Below, in pieces: positions 25,268 through 34,384 of a stretch of 35,679 nucleotides of DNA. The DNA comes from an uncultured bacterium (GTDB lineage Bacteria; Cyanobacteriota; Vampirovibrionia; Gastranaerophilales; Gastranaerophilaceae): the NCBI GenBank assembly GCA_902777855.1, contig CACYVN010000011.1, positions 1 through 35,679 on the forward strand, given 5' to 3'. The notes below the pieces were generated by a model. The model searched no databases, was not told the DNA's origin, and saw nothing but the letters and a program-made list of their open reading frames with translations. Every line of letters starts with the position of its first letter. The first letter of the stretch is position 1. The translations under genes and the position numbers were made by a program.

Positions 25268-25807
25268 ATGTTAGATTATACAAAAGATGAATTATTGTCT
25301 TTAATAGAAAGAAGCCCCGAGCAGTTTAACGAATGGAAAAAAGACAAAGAAGACATAGATTTAAGCGAAGTCGATTTTTCTAATATTGTACTTAAAGAAG
25401 TCGATTTCAGCGGAGCGGACTTAAATTCAAGTTCTTTTGCTGACAGTGATTTATCCTTGATTAATTTCAGTAATGCGGATTTGACATCTGTTGATTTTAC
25501 AAGAGCTTCCGTTGTCGAATGTGACTTTACGGATGCACTTTTAACCGGTGCAGATTGCAGCTATGCACAAATGACTTATTGCACATTCGCAGGAACAGAT
25601 ATGGCAGGATGTATTTTGGCAGAAGCAGATTTATCAAATTCGGATTTTTCGGCTTCTGAAAATTTAGCATCAGCAAGATATGATAATGATACCCAATGGC
25701 CGGATACGGATATGCTTCCTGAAGATTTTGACAGTGAATGTGCTGATGATTTATCGGCTCTTAAAGACGAAGAAGATGCCCCTATTATGAGCGACGGAGA
25801 ATACTAA
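25268..25807 (+). CDS. Pentapeptide-repeat protein
   Basis: A 179-residue protein with about 20 pentapeptide repeats between residues 35 and 130 (VDFSGADLNSSSFADSDLS, NADLTSVDFTRAS), expected to form a right-handed quadrilateral beta-helix. A short N-terminal helix region precedes the repeats and an acidic tail follows (DTDMLPEDFDSECADDLSAL). No signal peptide, so cytoplasmic. AAGGAG fits the ATG at 25268; the GTG at 25235 is too far upstream. One base separates it from dapB, so they are cotranscribed. The function is unknown: some relatives mimic DNA and bind gyrase, but nothing here proves that. Confidence 0.88.
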   Translation: MLDYTKDELLSLIERSPEQFNEWKKDKEDIDLSEVDFSNIVLKEVDFSGADLNSSSFADSDLSLINFSNADLTSVDFTRASVVECDFTDALLTGADCSYAQMTYCTFAGTDMAGCILAEADLSNSDFSASENLASARYDNDTQWPDTDMLPEDFDSECADDLSALKDEEDAPIMSDGEY

Positions 25808-25808
25808 T

Positions 25809-26561
25809 ATGATAAAAGTAGCGGTGTGCGGAGCAAATGGCAGAATGGGAAAAGAAGTCTGCCAAACAGTTTTGAACGACAATACAACAGAGCTTGCAGC
25901 AAAAATTGATATATGCGGAGATAATGTATATCCCTCAATAGAACAAGCACACAAAGAGACTGATATTGATGTTCTTGTTGATTTTACGCAACCTTCTTCT
26001 ATTTTTGAAAACGCAAAATATTGTCTTAAAAACGGGATAAAGATTGTTATAGGAACAACAGGTTTAACTGACAATCAAATAGCGGAATTGCAGAAATTAT
26101 CCTGTGAAAATAATACAGGGTGTCTTATCGCTCCAAATTTTTCTACGGGTGCAGTTTTAATGATGATGTTTGCGCAGATGGCTGCAAAATATTTTGATAA
26201 TGCCGAAATAATTGAGCTTCATCACAATCAGAAAAAAGATGCACCATCAGGAACAGCAATAAAAACTGCACTTATGATGTCTGAGTCAAAAAATAGTTTC
26301 AAAACAGGGAATTGCCCTGAAACGGAAACCATTGAAGGAGCAAGAGGAGGAACATCCTATTCGGATATACAAATTCATTCTGTCAGAATGCCCGGATTTA
26401 TGGCTTCTCAGGAAGTTATTTTTGGTTCTAACGGTCAGGTTTTAAAAATCCGTCACGATTCAACGGACAGAAAATGCTATATGGACGGTGTTATGCTTGC
26501 CGTTAAACATGTTTTTGACAAAAATGATTTTGTTTACGGACTTGATAACCTTTTAAAATAG
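25809..26561 (+). CDS. dapB: 4-hydroxy-tetrahydrodipicolinate reductase
   Basis: A 250-residue enzyme of the lysine/meso-DAP pathway. The nucleotide-binding VAVCGANGRMGKEV, the substrate motif ELHHNQKKDAPSGTA and VRMPGFMASQEVIFG are present. The length is slightly short of 265-270 but complete. It supplies meso-DAP for the MurE at 17906. It is convergent with speE with a 31-bp gap. Confidence 0.96.
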   Translation: MIKVAVCGANGRMGKEVCQTVLNDNTTELAAKIDICGDNVYPSIEQAHKETDIDVLVDFTQPSSIFENAKYCLKNGIKIVIGTTGLTDNQIAELQKLSCENNTGCLIAPNFSTGAVLMMMFAQMAAKYFDNAEIIELHHNQKKDAPSGTAIKTALMMSESKNSFKTGNCPETETIEGARGGTSYSDIQIHSVRMPGFMASQEVIFGSNGQVLKIRHDSTDRKCYMDGVMLAVKHVFDKNDFVYGLDNLLK

Positions 26562-26592
26562 TATTTTAATTATTTACATGAAATACTAATAT

Positions 26593-27447
26593 TTATTTTA
26601 CCAGTACCTTTAAGTAATTTGGAAGTGCAAATCTTGCATAATGGTATTCCTTATTATACATTTTACAGGTCGGAATAATCTCACTTGCACGTTCATCATT
26701 ATAGTATTCAAGCGGTTTTACATCTACAGAGCAAAAAGCCCACGCCCAATATCCGCCGGGATAAGTCGGCATATTTGATGTATAAGTAGAAACAACAGGG
26801 AATACTCTGTGCAACTGCTCGTACATTTTTTTAATTTCACTGTGATTAGTAACGGGAGATTCAGATTGGGCAGCCATAATACCACCTTTTTTGAGCGAAT
26901 TTTTGATATTTGTATAAAATTCGTCTGTAAACAATCCTTCTCCTGGCCCCATCGGATCAGTTGAGTCAATCAAAATTATGTCATATTCGTCTTTTTTGTC
27001 TTTTATAAATTCAATGGCATCTTCAACTCTTATTTCAACTTTTGGATTATCAAGTTCACAAGCAACAGTCGGCAAGAATTTTTTTGATGCTTCAATTACC
27101 ATACCATCTATTTCGCATAAAACAACTTTTTCAACTGTGTTGTGTTTTAAAACTTCTCTGACCGTTCCGCCGTCACCACCGCCAATTACCAAAACAGATT
27201 TCGGACAAGGATGCTGCATCATCGGAATATGCGATATCATTTCATGGTAATGATATTCATCACCTTCTGTTACCATCATCAAATCATCAAGAGTTAAAAC
27301 ACGACCAAGCATTGAATCCGATTCAAAAACTTCTACCTTTTGGAACGGGGAATTATCAGAAAATAAGACCTCTTTCGCCTTTATAGCAAGCCCAAAGCCT
27401 TGTGGAGTAATTTCGTGATAATATCCATTTTCTATACCGTTTTTCAT
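26593..27447 (-). CDS. speE: Spermidine synthase
   Basis: A 284-residue aminopropyltransferase that joins decarboxylated SAM and putrescine. Family motifs are visible: VIGGGDGGTVREVL (SAM-binding loop), the catalytic DSTDPMGPGE and YPGGYWAWAFCS near the C-terminus. AAGGAAGGAA lies before the ATG. No speD or speA is seen in the window. Its leader carries a hairpin shared with alr (see 27472-27510). Confidence 0.95.
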   Translation of the reverse strand: MKNGIENGYYHEITPQGFGLAIKAKEVLFSDNSPFQKVEVFESDSMLGRVLTLDDLMMVTEGDEYHYHEMISHIPMMQHPCPKSVLVIGGGDGGTVREVLKHNTVEKVVLCEIDGMVIEASKKFLPTVACELDNPKVEIRVEDAIEFIKDKKDEYDIILIDSTDPMGPGEGLFTDEFYTNIKNSLKKGGIMAAQSESPVTNHSEIKKMYEQLHRVFPVVSTYTSNMPTYPGGYWAWAFCSVDVKPLEYYNDERASEIIPTCKMYNKEYHYARFALPNYLKVLVK

Positions 27448-27465
27448 TATTAAATTCCTTCCTTA

Positions 27466-27512
27466 GTACCGACATAACAATTCCGGCCTACGTTTTTACT
27501 TTTGGGGCGAAA
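27466..27512 (-). promoter_or_regulatory. 5'-leader hairpin element shared with alr
   Basis: On the minus strand the leader reads GTAGGCCGGAATTGTTATG then TCGG. GCCGG and TCGGT can pair around the loop AATTGTTATG, directly before the AAGGAAGGAA ribosome binding site. Further upstream GGTGCGA/TCGCCCC (27506-27523) forms another small hairpin. The matching element in the alr leader differs by wobble-compatible changes. Confidence 0.5.
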
Positions 27513-27527
27513 CATCGCACCATACAA

Positions 27528-27560
27528 ATAAAACCTGCGCAAAGTTTGTGCAGGTTTTAT
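27528..27560 (-). terminator. Intrinsic terminator of the 410-aa gene
   Basis: ATAAAACCTGCGC (27528-27540) and GTGCAGGTTTTAT (27548-27560) form a 13-bp stem with one G-T pair around the loop AAAGTTT. The stem carries its own U-rich end and lies 28 nt past the stop of the gene. Confidence 0.7.
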
Positions 27561-27587
27561 TGTAACATATAATTTTTTATGTTCAAA

Positions 27588-28820
27588 TTAGTCTAATAAT
27601 TCTTTAGGCACAGGATTTAAACCTATACCACCATCAACATCAGGGTAAAATACACCCTGATCAGACTTATACACATGCTGACCATTATTTAGGGTTATTC
27701 TTTCAACATTTGTAAAAGTATTGTACCCTCTGCGGCTGACATCAGAAACATGCCCGTCCTGCCAATTTTGCATTTTTGTCTTATAACTTTCAATGCCAGA
27801 TTTTAGAGACCTGTATGATAAACATAAATCTGAGTATTCATTTTGTTCAGGTTTACCATATATATTCATTTGAGATAATTCAGCACTAAAGTTTTTAAAC
27901 TTAAGACTCTGACTTTTATCAAATAATCTGTTTTCAGTAAAATCATCTCTTTGCATGTTATACTTTGATTCAATTTCTTTCATTCGAGTATCAATTCGGT
28001 TAAATTTTTGTAAAAATGACTGATAGTTTGAATCATTATTTAAATAATCATTTAGTTTTTCATCACTTAAAGGTTCTTGTTTAACAGGTTGAACAGTAGT
28101 CTCAGATTCATTTTTAACAATCGGTAACTCTTGCCCCGATTGTACTGAAGAATTGTACCGAACCGGATTATGGTTGGTTTCTACGGGATTTTGCTGTGAT
28201 TGTGTCGCTTGAGCCTGTTCTGCTGCTTGTTTTGACTCAATTTCTTTCATAAATTTTGCAACTTTTCGTGCGGTTTTCTGGTCCCCGCGCACTCCAATTT
28301 CAGTAGCTAACATATTTAATTGATCCAAATCCTGAGTCAGATTATCAGAATTTGCAATTTGTCTTAATTGCTTATCACTCATTTGCGACAGGGAATTTTT
28401 AAATTGTTCATTTTTTAAGGATTTAACAGCTTCATCACTAAGCCTAACCTCTCCCAAATTTAATTTTGGAGTTTCTGAATGTACAGGTTTTAATTCTGAC
28501 AAATCAACTTTTGGGGGGTCTTTTTTTACCTGCGGTTCAGTATCTGCTTTGTCTAAATAACCTTCAAAAATTTTATTATATTCTTCAGCAGATAATTTCA
28601 CCTGCTGACCATTTTGAACAATAAAATCTTTACCGCTTCCACCTAAATATCGGTGACCGCCATTAAAAATGGACTCCTCTTTTGAACGTGCTGAATTGAC
28701 ATCTGCCATCCTTTGCAGAATTTTATTCATATCAGATTCCGAAACATTCTTCCCCTGCGCCTTAAGATAGTTCCTTATACTGGATGCCAAATTGCTCTTT
28801 ACTGTAAAACCAAGTGACAT
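27588..28820 (-). CDS. 410-aa Gln/Ser-rich protein of unknown function
   Basis: I do not recognise this protein. It has 410 residues, no signal peptide and no membrane segment. The N-terminus is helical (FTVKSNLASSIRNYLKAQGK) and leads to YLGGSGKDFIVQNGQQVKLS. A low-complexity Gln/Pro/Ser/Thr linker covers about residues 195-250 (AAEQAQATQSQQNPVETNHN). A helical region and a C-terminal part with VERITLNNGQHVYKSDQGVF follow. The phrase around NGQQVKLS and NGQHVYKS appears twice, perhaps a repeated small module. GCAGAGG precedes the ATG. It is monocistronic, with its own terminator. Confidence 0.8.
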   Translation of the reverse strand: MSLGFTVKSNLASSIRNYLKAQGKNVSESDMNKILQRMADVNSARSKEESIFNGGHRYLGGSGKDFIVQNGQQVKLSAEEYNKIFEGYLDKADTEPQVKKDPPKVDLSELKPVHSETPKLNLGEVRLSDEAVKSLKNEQFKNSLSQMSDKQLRQIANSDNLTQDLDQLNMLATEIGVRGDQKTARKVAKFMKEIESKQAAEQAQATQSQQNPVETNHNPVRYNSSVQSGQELPIVKNESETTVQPVKQEPLSDEKLNDYLNNDSNYQSFLQKFNRIDTRMKEIESKYNMQRDDFTENRLFDKSQSLKFKNFSAELSQMNIYGKPEQNEYSDLCLSYRSLKSGIESYKTKMQNWQDGHVSDVSRRGYNTFTNVERITLNNGQHVYKSDQGVFYPDVDGGIGLNPVPKELLD

Positions 28821-28901
28821 AATTAAACCTCTGCAATATATTACAGATAAATTAACGGAAATATCTAAAAAAAACTTTAGACATATTAAATTTTATTAAG
28901 C

Positions 28902-29216
28902 TTATTTCTGCCCCAAAATGTGGACATGCAGATGAAAGACTTCCTGTCCGGCTTCTTTGCCTGTGTTTATTTGGGTTCTGTATGATTTTAAACCGATTTT
29001 CTTTGTAACTTTCTGAACAGTCTGTAAAAGCTCACCTAATAATTCCTTATCCACAACCTCATTTAGCGAAGGGTAATGTTTTTTTGGACACACAAGCATG
29101 TGAACAGGTGCTTTCGGATTTATATCATTAAAAACAACCGTATTTTCAGTTTCATAAACAAATTCCGTACCGAAATCCCCTCTGATTATCTTACAAAAAA
29201 TACAATCTTCACTCAT
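28902..29216 (-). CDS. HIT-family (HINT) nucleotide hydrolase
   Basis: A 104-residue histidine-triad protein, probably an AMP-lysine or nucleoside phosphoramidate hydrolase. CIFCKII at the start, VFNDINPKAPVHMLVCPKKH and the catalytic triad HLHVH near the end are canonical. AAGGGGG lies before the ATG. It starts three bases after the O-methyltransferase stop, so the two share a transcript. A weak AT-rich hairpin (28864-28881) follows the gene. Confidence 0.95.
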   Translation of the reverse strand: MSEDCIFCKIIRGDFGTEFVYETENTVVFNDINPKAPVHMLVCPKKHYPSLNEVVDKELLGELLQTVQKVTKKIGLKSYRTQINTGKEAGQEVFHLHVHILGQK

Positions 29217-29219
29217 AAT

Positions 29220-29795
29220 TTACCCCCTTATTTTTTCCCCTAACGACAATCCTGCCGGTAAAGGTAGAACAACATTTTCATAATTCGGATTACTGCCTAT
29301 ATCTTCCAAAAAATCCCGCACCTTCTGAGCATGTGAAATCACATTATCACATGCTATATACCCACCCTTTACAAGATGCTTATCAATCAGATGAAAGAAA
29401 TCAATATACTGTTTTTTACACGCATCTACAAATGCAAAATCGATTTTAAAATCATCCGGCAAATATTCAAGCACCGTTGAAGCATCGCCCTGTTTAATTT
29501 CTATAATGTCATCCACTCCGCACTTTTTAAAATTTTCTTTTGCGAGTTCAATTCTTTTTTCATAAAACTCAATTGTTAAAAGTTTACCGCCTGTTTTCTT
29601 CAGAGCCTTTCCAAGCCAAATTCCTGAATAGCCGTTAGATGTTCCGACTTCAATAACGTTTTTTATTCCACCGTCAACAATCAGATTATACATAAATTCT
29701 GCTGTTTGTCTTGAAATATTCCAAAAATCGTGCTGAGTTTTTTCAAGTTCTTGTAATATACCTTGTGTTGTTTGGTCAAATGTTTCTATAATCAT
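29220..29795 (-). CDS. SAM-dependent O-methyltransferase
   Basis: A 191-residue class I methyltransferase of the caffeoyl-CoA/catechol O-methyltransferase type (COG4122-like). Motif I is VIEVGTSNGYSGIWL; then LLTIEFYEKRIELA, IDFAFVDACKKQYIDFFHLI and CDNVI. The D and N/DN positions expected to bind divalent metal are present. The substrate cannot be inferred. The start lacks a clear Shine-Dalgarno sequence. It is followed three bases later by the HIT gene. Confidence 0.88.
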   Translation of the reverse strand: MIIETFDQTTQGILQELEKTQHDFWNISRQTAEFMYNLIVDGGIKNVIEVGTSNGYSGIWLGKALKKTGGKLLTIEFYEKRIELAKENFKKCGVDDIIEIKQGDASTVLEYLPDDFKIDFAFVDACKKQYIDFFHLIDKHLVKGGYIACDNVISHAQKVRDFLEDIGSNPNYENVVLPLPAGLSLGEKIRG

Positions 29796-29847
29796 AATTT
29801 TTATTTTAAATGAGATTCTTTGCTACATAACATTCTGAGTTTTTTTG

Positions 29848-31263
29848 TTATTTAATAGTTTTCACCCTGTCTGTTACAACAATTGCTCTAACCGGTACTT
29901 CTAAAGGACTTGTTTTTACAATATCCTTCTCAATTGTGTCAATAACAGAATACATCCCGGCCTTTGCATTTGTAACCATTATAAGTTCCGTATTTTCAAT
30001 CGGAGTAATATTTGTGGCAAATGATTCCGTATCAAGATATAATTTATCTGTTATCAAATCTGATTTTGTATCAATTATTTCAACAATATTTTCACTTGCA
30101 CCAAGAATATATAAATCATCTGCATGAACATACAATTTTACGGGCTTTTCGCAGGTATAAATTTCTTTTATAAGCTCTTTCGAAGCATAATCAACAATAG
30201 CCATTCTCGCTCTTGTTCTGCTTATAACATATATTTTGCCGTTCACATAAGCAATATCAGATATATTAGGGAATGTACCAAAATTTGTCAATTTATACTT
30301 ATTATCAAGTTCAATTGACCAGATATCATTTTTGTTTCTGTCAACATAGAATATTTTTTTTCCATCATCAGTCAAAATGAGTTTGTCGCATTTCCCGTTG
30401 ATTTTTAGTTGTCTTTTCTTTGTCATTTTCTCCAAATCAAAGACATATATGCTTGAACTTGAACCGGAAGAAATATAAGCAAGTTTATTTTCCTTATCAA
30501 TTACAATTTGCTCCGGTATTTCGTCAAAAGGAACTTCTTTTATAATCTTTTCATCCATCAATGAAATAACATTCATTATGTGAGAATCAAAATAAGTAAC
30601 CAGCAAAAATTTACCGTCCCAACCTTTGATATCATTTATAACAGCATCTTGTTCAAGCGCGTAAGCAGCAATTTTTGAATTGGAACCAACAACCTGAATA
30701 TTACGATTTACCCCCGGAGCAATATAAAAACTTTTGCTTTCAAGTTCCGGAACGGGAGTTGTACGTTTCGCCACAGTAAACTTCAAATTGTCGATTCTTA
30801 AACCTGTATCATCCGTAATATCAACATCCAAATCTCCAATTATACCTTTTAAAGAAGTAGGAATAACAAAGCCTTTGGGTAAAAGAATATCCTGAGATAA
30901 CAAACCTGACTGAAGTTCATCCGGAGGATTTGCTACATTTAATACTGTCTTTTTACCGTTGATATTTATGACTTTTAACAAGGTATAACCATTGTTTAAA
31001 ATAATCATATCAGGTTTGTTTTTCATAACCTGCCCGACAGGATAAACATTCTTTTCTTTTATTGCATCAACATCAACAATTTTCGATGGATAAACAAGCA
31101 GATACATAGTATTATCAGGTAATATTATTGCACCGTCAAAACGAAAATCCGTACCCGCAAAATCTTTGGTAATAAAATCTTTGACATCCTGCGGAACTTC
31201 AGCACTCAAAGCACTTCCTGCCATAAATAAACACATCATTATGGATAAAAAAAACTTTTTCAT
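29848..31263 (-). CDS. Exported beta-propeller protein
   Basis: A 471-residue protein with a signal peptide (MKKFFLSIMMCLFMAGSALS). The C-terminal half carries repeated four-stranded blades of the YVTN/NHL type (NKLAYISSGSSSSIYVFDLE, GKIYVISRTRARMAIVDYA, DDLYILGASENIVEIIDTKS). A distinct N-terminal domain of about 180 residues precedes them. The longer frame from 31371 is out; the ATG at 31263 is directly followed by the signal peptide and lies one base after the dnaJ stop, implying coupling. The ligand is unknown. The link with grpE-dnaJ is unusual for an exported protein. Confidence 0.83.
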   Translation of the reverse strand: MKKFFLSIMMCLFMAGSALSAEVPQDVKDFITKDFAGTDFRFDGAIILPDNTMYLLVYPSKIVDVDAIKEKNVYPVGQVMKNKPDMIILNNGYTLLKVININGKKTVLNVANPPDELQSGLLSQDILLPKGFVIPTSLKGIIGDLDVDITDDTGLRIDNLKFTVAKRTTPVPELESKSFYIAPGVNRNIQVVGSNSKIAAYALEQDAVINDIKGWDGKFLLVTYFDSHIMNVISLMDEKIIKEVPFDEIPEQIVIDKENKLAYISSGSSSSIYVFDLEKMTKKRQLKINGKCDKLILTDDGKKIFYVDRNKNDIWSIELDNKYKLTNFGTFPNISDIAYVNGKIYVISRTRARMAIVDYASKELIKEIYTCEKPVKLYVHADDLYILGASENIVEIIDTKSDLITDKLYLDTESFATNITPIENTELIMVTNAKAGMYSVIDTIEKDIVKTSPLEVPVRAIVVTDRVKTIK

Positions 31264-31264
31264 A

Positions 31265-32392
31265 TTACTTAAAAGCCCCTTTAACTTTAGACATAATAGA
31301 TTTTTTGTCTTTTGCTTCTTTACCTGTCTGCATCTCATAAAGCTGTTTGTAAAGATTACGTTCAGGTTCACTGAGGTTTACAGGTGTTTTTATTTTTAAT
31401 ATTACTATATGATTACCCTTTTGTGTAGGCCTTGAAATAACAGGTATCCCGCCTGCCTTAATTTTAACGAAATCACCAAACTGGGTACCTGCAGGTATAT
31501 CAATTTCATGTTCGCCGTAAAGAGTTTTTATTGTGACTTTATCTCCAATTACTGCCTGGGCAGGAGAAATTTCAAGTTCAGTTATAACATTTATACCGTC
31601 ACGTTTATAATATTTTGAGGGTTCAACATAAATAACAACGAACAAATCCCCGTTTGGACCTCCATTAATTCCGCAATCGCCCTCACCTGAAACACGCATT
31701 TTGGACATGTTATCAACACCGGCAGGAATTTTAATTGAAACAGTACGCTCTTTATTTATATGACCTTGTCCGGAGCAAGTAGTACAAGGTTTATCTATAA
31801 CCTGACCGGAGCCATGACAATGAGGGCACACAGAAATCTGCGAAAAACTTCCTAAAGGAGTTCTTGCGACTGTCTGAACCTGACCGGTACCATTACATTG
31901 CGGGCAAGTTTTTGGCTGAGAGCCTTTCTGAGCTCCGGTTCCGTTACAATCAGGACAAACTTCCAAATGATGGAATTTAATCTCCTTTTCAATCCCAAAG
32001 ACAGCATCCTCAAACTTAATTTTTGCATCATATCTTAAATCATCTCCGCGTCGCGGGGCATTTGGATCCTGCATTCCAAAACCAAACCCGCCAAAATTTC
32101 CGAAAAACGATTCAAATATATCATTAAGGTTCCCAAAACCGCCCGCAAAAGGACCTCCGGTATCAAATCCAGCGTTTTTTAAACCGTCTTCACCGTAGCG
32201 GTCATAAGTTGCCCTTTTATTGTCATCTGATAATGTTTCATAAGCTTTGCCAAGTTCTTTAAATTTTTCTTCTGCATCCGGAGCCTTATTAACATCTGGA
32301 TGAAGTTCTCTTGCACGTTTTCTGAATGCTGATTTTATTTCGTCTTTTGAAGCGTCTTTTGACACTCCCAAAATTTCATAATAGTCTGCCAT
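31265..32392 (-). CDS. dnaJ: Chaperone DnaJ
   Basis: A 375-residue Hsp40 cochaperone of DnaK. The J domain has HPD at residues 31-33. It is followed by a Gly/Phe region ([21 protein letters not shown]) and four zinc-finger repeats: [24 protein letters not shown] and CTTCSGQG. The C-terminal client-binding domain is complete. No good Shine-Dalgarno sequence is seen. It follows grpE by 54 bases; dnaK, usually between them or next to them, is missing here. Confidence 0.97.
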   Translation of the reverse strand: MADYYEILGVSKDASKDEIKSAFRKRARELHPDVNKAPDAEEKFKELGKAYETLSDDNKRATYDRYGEDGLKNAGFDTGGPFAGGFGNLNDIFESFFGNFGGFGFGMQDPNAPRRGDDLRYDAKIKFEDAVFGIEKEIKFHHLEVCPDCNGTGAQKGSQPKTCPQCNGTGQVQTVARTPLGSFSQISVCPHCHGSGQVIDKPCTTCSGQGHINKERTVSIKIPAGVDNMSKMRVSGEGDCGINGGPNGDLFVVIYVEPSKYYKRDGINVITELEISPAQAVIGDKVTIKTLYGEHEIDIPAGTQFGDFVKIKAGGIPVISRPTQKGNHIVILKIKTPVNLSEPERNLYKQLYEMQTGKEAKDKKSIMSKVKGAFK

Positions 32393-32446
32393 AAATTTTA
32401 TTAAAATATCCCTACTAATCTTCTGCTATCTATATTTATACTACAA

Positions 32447-33007
32447 TTATTCGGCTGTGGCAACATTTACCATTGTCGGTCTTAAAACTTTGTCACCCAT
32501 TTTGTATCCTTTTCTTAATTCGGCAATAACAGTATGTTCCTTATGTTCGCTTGTCGGAGTCTGCATAACCGCCTCATGAAAATTCGGATCAAATTCCTCG
32601 CCTACTGCTTTAATTTCTTCCAATCCAAGCTTTGACAAAGTTTCATATACCTGTTTCTGAATTAAATCAAAACTTTCTTTTACCTTTGCACAATCTTCAA
32701 CATTTTCCAGAGATTTCTGTCCTCTCTCAAAATTATCAAGGACTTCAATCAATTGCGTTAAAGCGTTTTCCGTACCAAATTTGATAAGATTTTCTCTTTC
32801 CTGAGCCTGACGTTTTCTGTAATTATCAAAATCCGCGGCAAGCCTGATGTACTGATTATTTAATTCATCATATTTCGCTTGTAAATCAGCACCTGCATCA
32901 GATTTTTCTGCTTCCTGCGCCTCTTGTGTTTCTTCAGCAGGTTCATTTATATTAACTTCTTCATTAATTTCGTCATTTTTGAACGGATTTGATGTATTTT
33001 CATCCAT
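32447..33007 (-). CDS. grpE: Nucleotide exchange factor GrpE
   Basis: A 186-residue DnaK cochaperone. The N-terminus is acidic and disordered, a long coiled coil follows (about 45-105: LNNQYIRLAADFDNYRKRQA) and the beta domain ends with the conserved LRKGYKMGDKVLRPTMVNVA. AAGGGAG precedes the ATG. A TATAAT at 33042-33047 on the minus strand is a possible -10. No CIRCE (HrcA) operator is visible upstream. Confidence 0.96.
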   Translation of the reverse strand: MDENTSNPFKNDEINEEVNINEPAEETQEAQEAEKSDAGADLQAKYDELNNQYIRLAADFDNYRKRQAQERENLIKFGTENALTQLIEVLDNFERGQKSLENVEDCAKVKESFDLIQKQVYETLSKLGLEEIKAVGEEFDPNFHEAVMQTPTSEHKEHTVIAELRKGYKMGDKVLRPTMVNVATAE

Positions 33008-33041
33008 AATATTATCTCCCTTATAACTGTTTTATAAAAAC

Positions 33042-33047
33042 ATTATA
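33042..33047 (-). promoter_or_regulatory. Possible -10 box of grpE
   Basis: TATAAT on the minus strand, 35 nt before the start. The -35 position is only a T-run, so the call is weak. The sequence 33048-33094 is otherwise AT-rich. Confidence 0.3.
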
Positions 33048-33094
33048 ACCCTCAAAAGGGGTAAAAAAAAGAATGTTTATTATTTTTTAATAAT

Positions 33095-34336
33095 TCATGA
33101 CAATTTAAAAAGGGCATCAAAAACACCTTCACTATATGTCGGATGAGGGAAGCAAACTTCTTTTAACTTATAAACGCTGATACCATTTTGAATGGCAATT
33201 GTAATCTGTTGAATTAAAGCGGATGCTTCATTTGAAACAATATGCGCTCCGACAATATTTCCGTTTTGGCTGAGAATTTTTATAAATCCGTCAGTCTGAC
33301 CGTCACAATGAGCCTTACCTATTGCAGAGAGTAAAACCAATGATTTTTTATAAGTATCAGGCTCTAAATCCTGTTCTCTTTTACCAATCCACGCAATTTC
33401 AGGAGTGCCATAAACTACACTCGGGGTTAAATTTCTTTCAAATTTTATTCCGTCAATATCTTCTATTGCCTGTTTTATTGCATAGTGAGCAAGCTGAATT
33501 TCTCCTGATACGTCGCCGATATAAGTTACACCGTCAATTTTATCTGTTATATTCGGTGTCCTGCCAACTCCGACAAGCACAATTTCAGGCTCGATAACTT
33601 CACCGTTTGAAAGAGTAACTTTTTTATTATTTATCGCTTTTACACAAGTTCTCGTATAGAATTTAATTTTTTCGGTTTTAAAAATTCTCTCTAACCTCTT
33701 TGAAACTTCGGCATCGGCAAGCGGAAGAAGATGGTCAGCCAATTCAACAACAGTCGTTTCGACATCGAAATTATTAAAAATCCTCGCCCATTCAACCCCG
33801 ATAGCACCCGACCCGACGATTAAGATACTTTGCGGGAGTTTTTCAAGTTTCAAGATGTCATCAGATGATAGTAAAAATTTATGGTCAAATTCAAGACCTT
33901 TTATAACTTTCGGACTTGAACCGGTTGCACAGACAATTTTTGAGCAATTATAAATTCCATCATTACATTCTATCGTGTTCTTATTTTTAATATGTGCCTC
34001 AGCATTTATAACAGTAACCTTTGCATTTTTAAGTGCAAGTTCGATGCCTTTACGTAAAGTTTCAACCGTTTTATTTTTGCGTTCAATAACTTTTGAATAA
34101 TCAAGAGTAACATTTTGAGCCGTAACCCCAAACTTTTCGCCGTTCAGAGTTTGCTTATAAATTTCTGAGGAGTGAAGAATAGATTTTGTTGGGATGCAAC
34201 CTTTGTTCAAACATACCCCACCTATTTGGTCTTTTTCAAAAAGTACAACGGATTTACCCTGCGCAGATGAGTGCAGAGCATATGTGTATCCTGCAGGTCC
34301 GCCCCCTATTATCCCTATATCAAAATTGTCATTCAT
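33095..34336 (-). CDS. Short dihydrolipoamide dehydrogenase-like flavoprotein
   Basis: A 413-residue FAD/NAD oxidoreductase of the lipoamide dehydrogenase family, with the N-terminal FAD loop GIIGGGPAGYTYA, the redox disulphide GGVCLNKGCIPTKS, an NAD-binding loop ILIVGSGAIGVEWA, and the C-terminal active-site HPTYSE. Lipoamide dehydrogenases are usually 455-475 residues, so this is about 50 shorter; the middle (second FAD segment YIGDVSGEIQLAHYA) and the dimer interface look compressed. Its partner could be a 2-oxo acid dehydrogenase or glycine cleavage complex, none of which is encoded here. A ribosome binding site (AGGA) precedes the ATG. Confidence 0.87.
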   Translation of the reverse strand: MNDNFDIGIIGGGPAGYTYALHSSAQGKSVVLFEKDQIGGVCLNKGCIPTKSILHSSEIYKQTLNGEKFGVTAQNVTLDYSKVIERKNKTVETLRKGIELALKNAKVTVINAEAHIKNKNTIECNDGIYNCSKIVCATGSSPKVIKGLEFDHKFLLSSDDILKLEKLPQSILIVGSGAIGVEWARIFNNFDVETTVVELADHLLPLADAEVSKRLERIFKTEKIKFYTRTCVKAINNKKVTLSNGEVIEPEIVLVGVGRTPNITDKIDGVTYIGDVSGEIQLAHYAIKQAIEDIDGIKFERNLTPSVVYGTPEIAWIGKREQDLEPDTYKKSLVLLSAIGKAHCDGQTDGFIKILSQNGNIVGAHIVSNEASALIQQITIAIQNGISVYKLKEVCFPHPTYSEGVFDALFKLS

Positions 34337-34384
34337 TTTTTCCTACTCCCTACCACTCGCCCTAAATGGCAGTTGTATAAATAA

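Noticed and set aside
26560-26587. Hairpin AGTATTT/AAATACT between dapB and speE as a terminator
   Set aside because: Seven AT-rich pairs with a 14-nt loop and no real U-tract; too weak to call.
31264-31371. 36-residue N-terminal extension of the beta-propeller protein
   Set aside because: It overlaps the dnaJ coding end and would hide the signal peptide that begins at 31263.
33042-33070. CIRCE-type heat-shock operator before grpE
   Set aside because: No TTAGCACTC/GAGTGCTAA inverted repeat is present.
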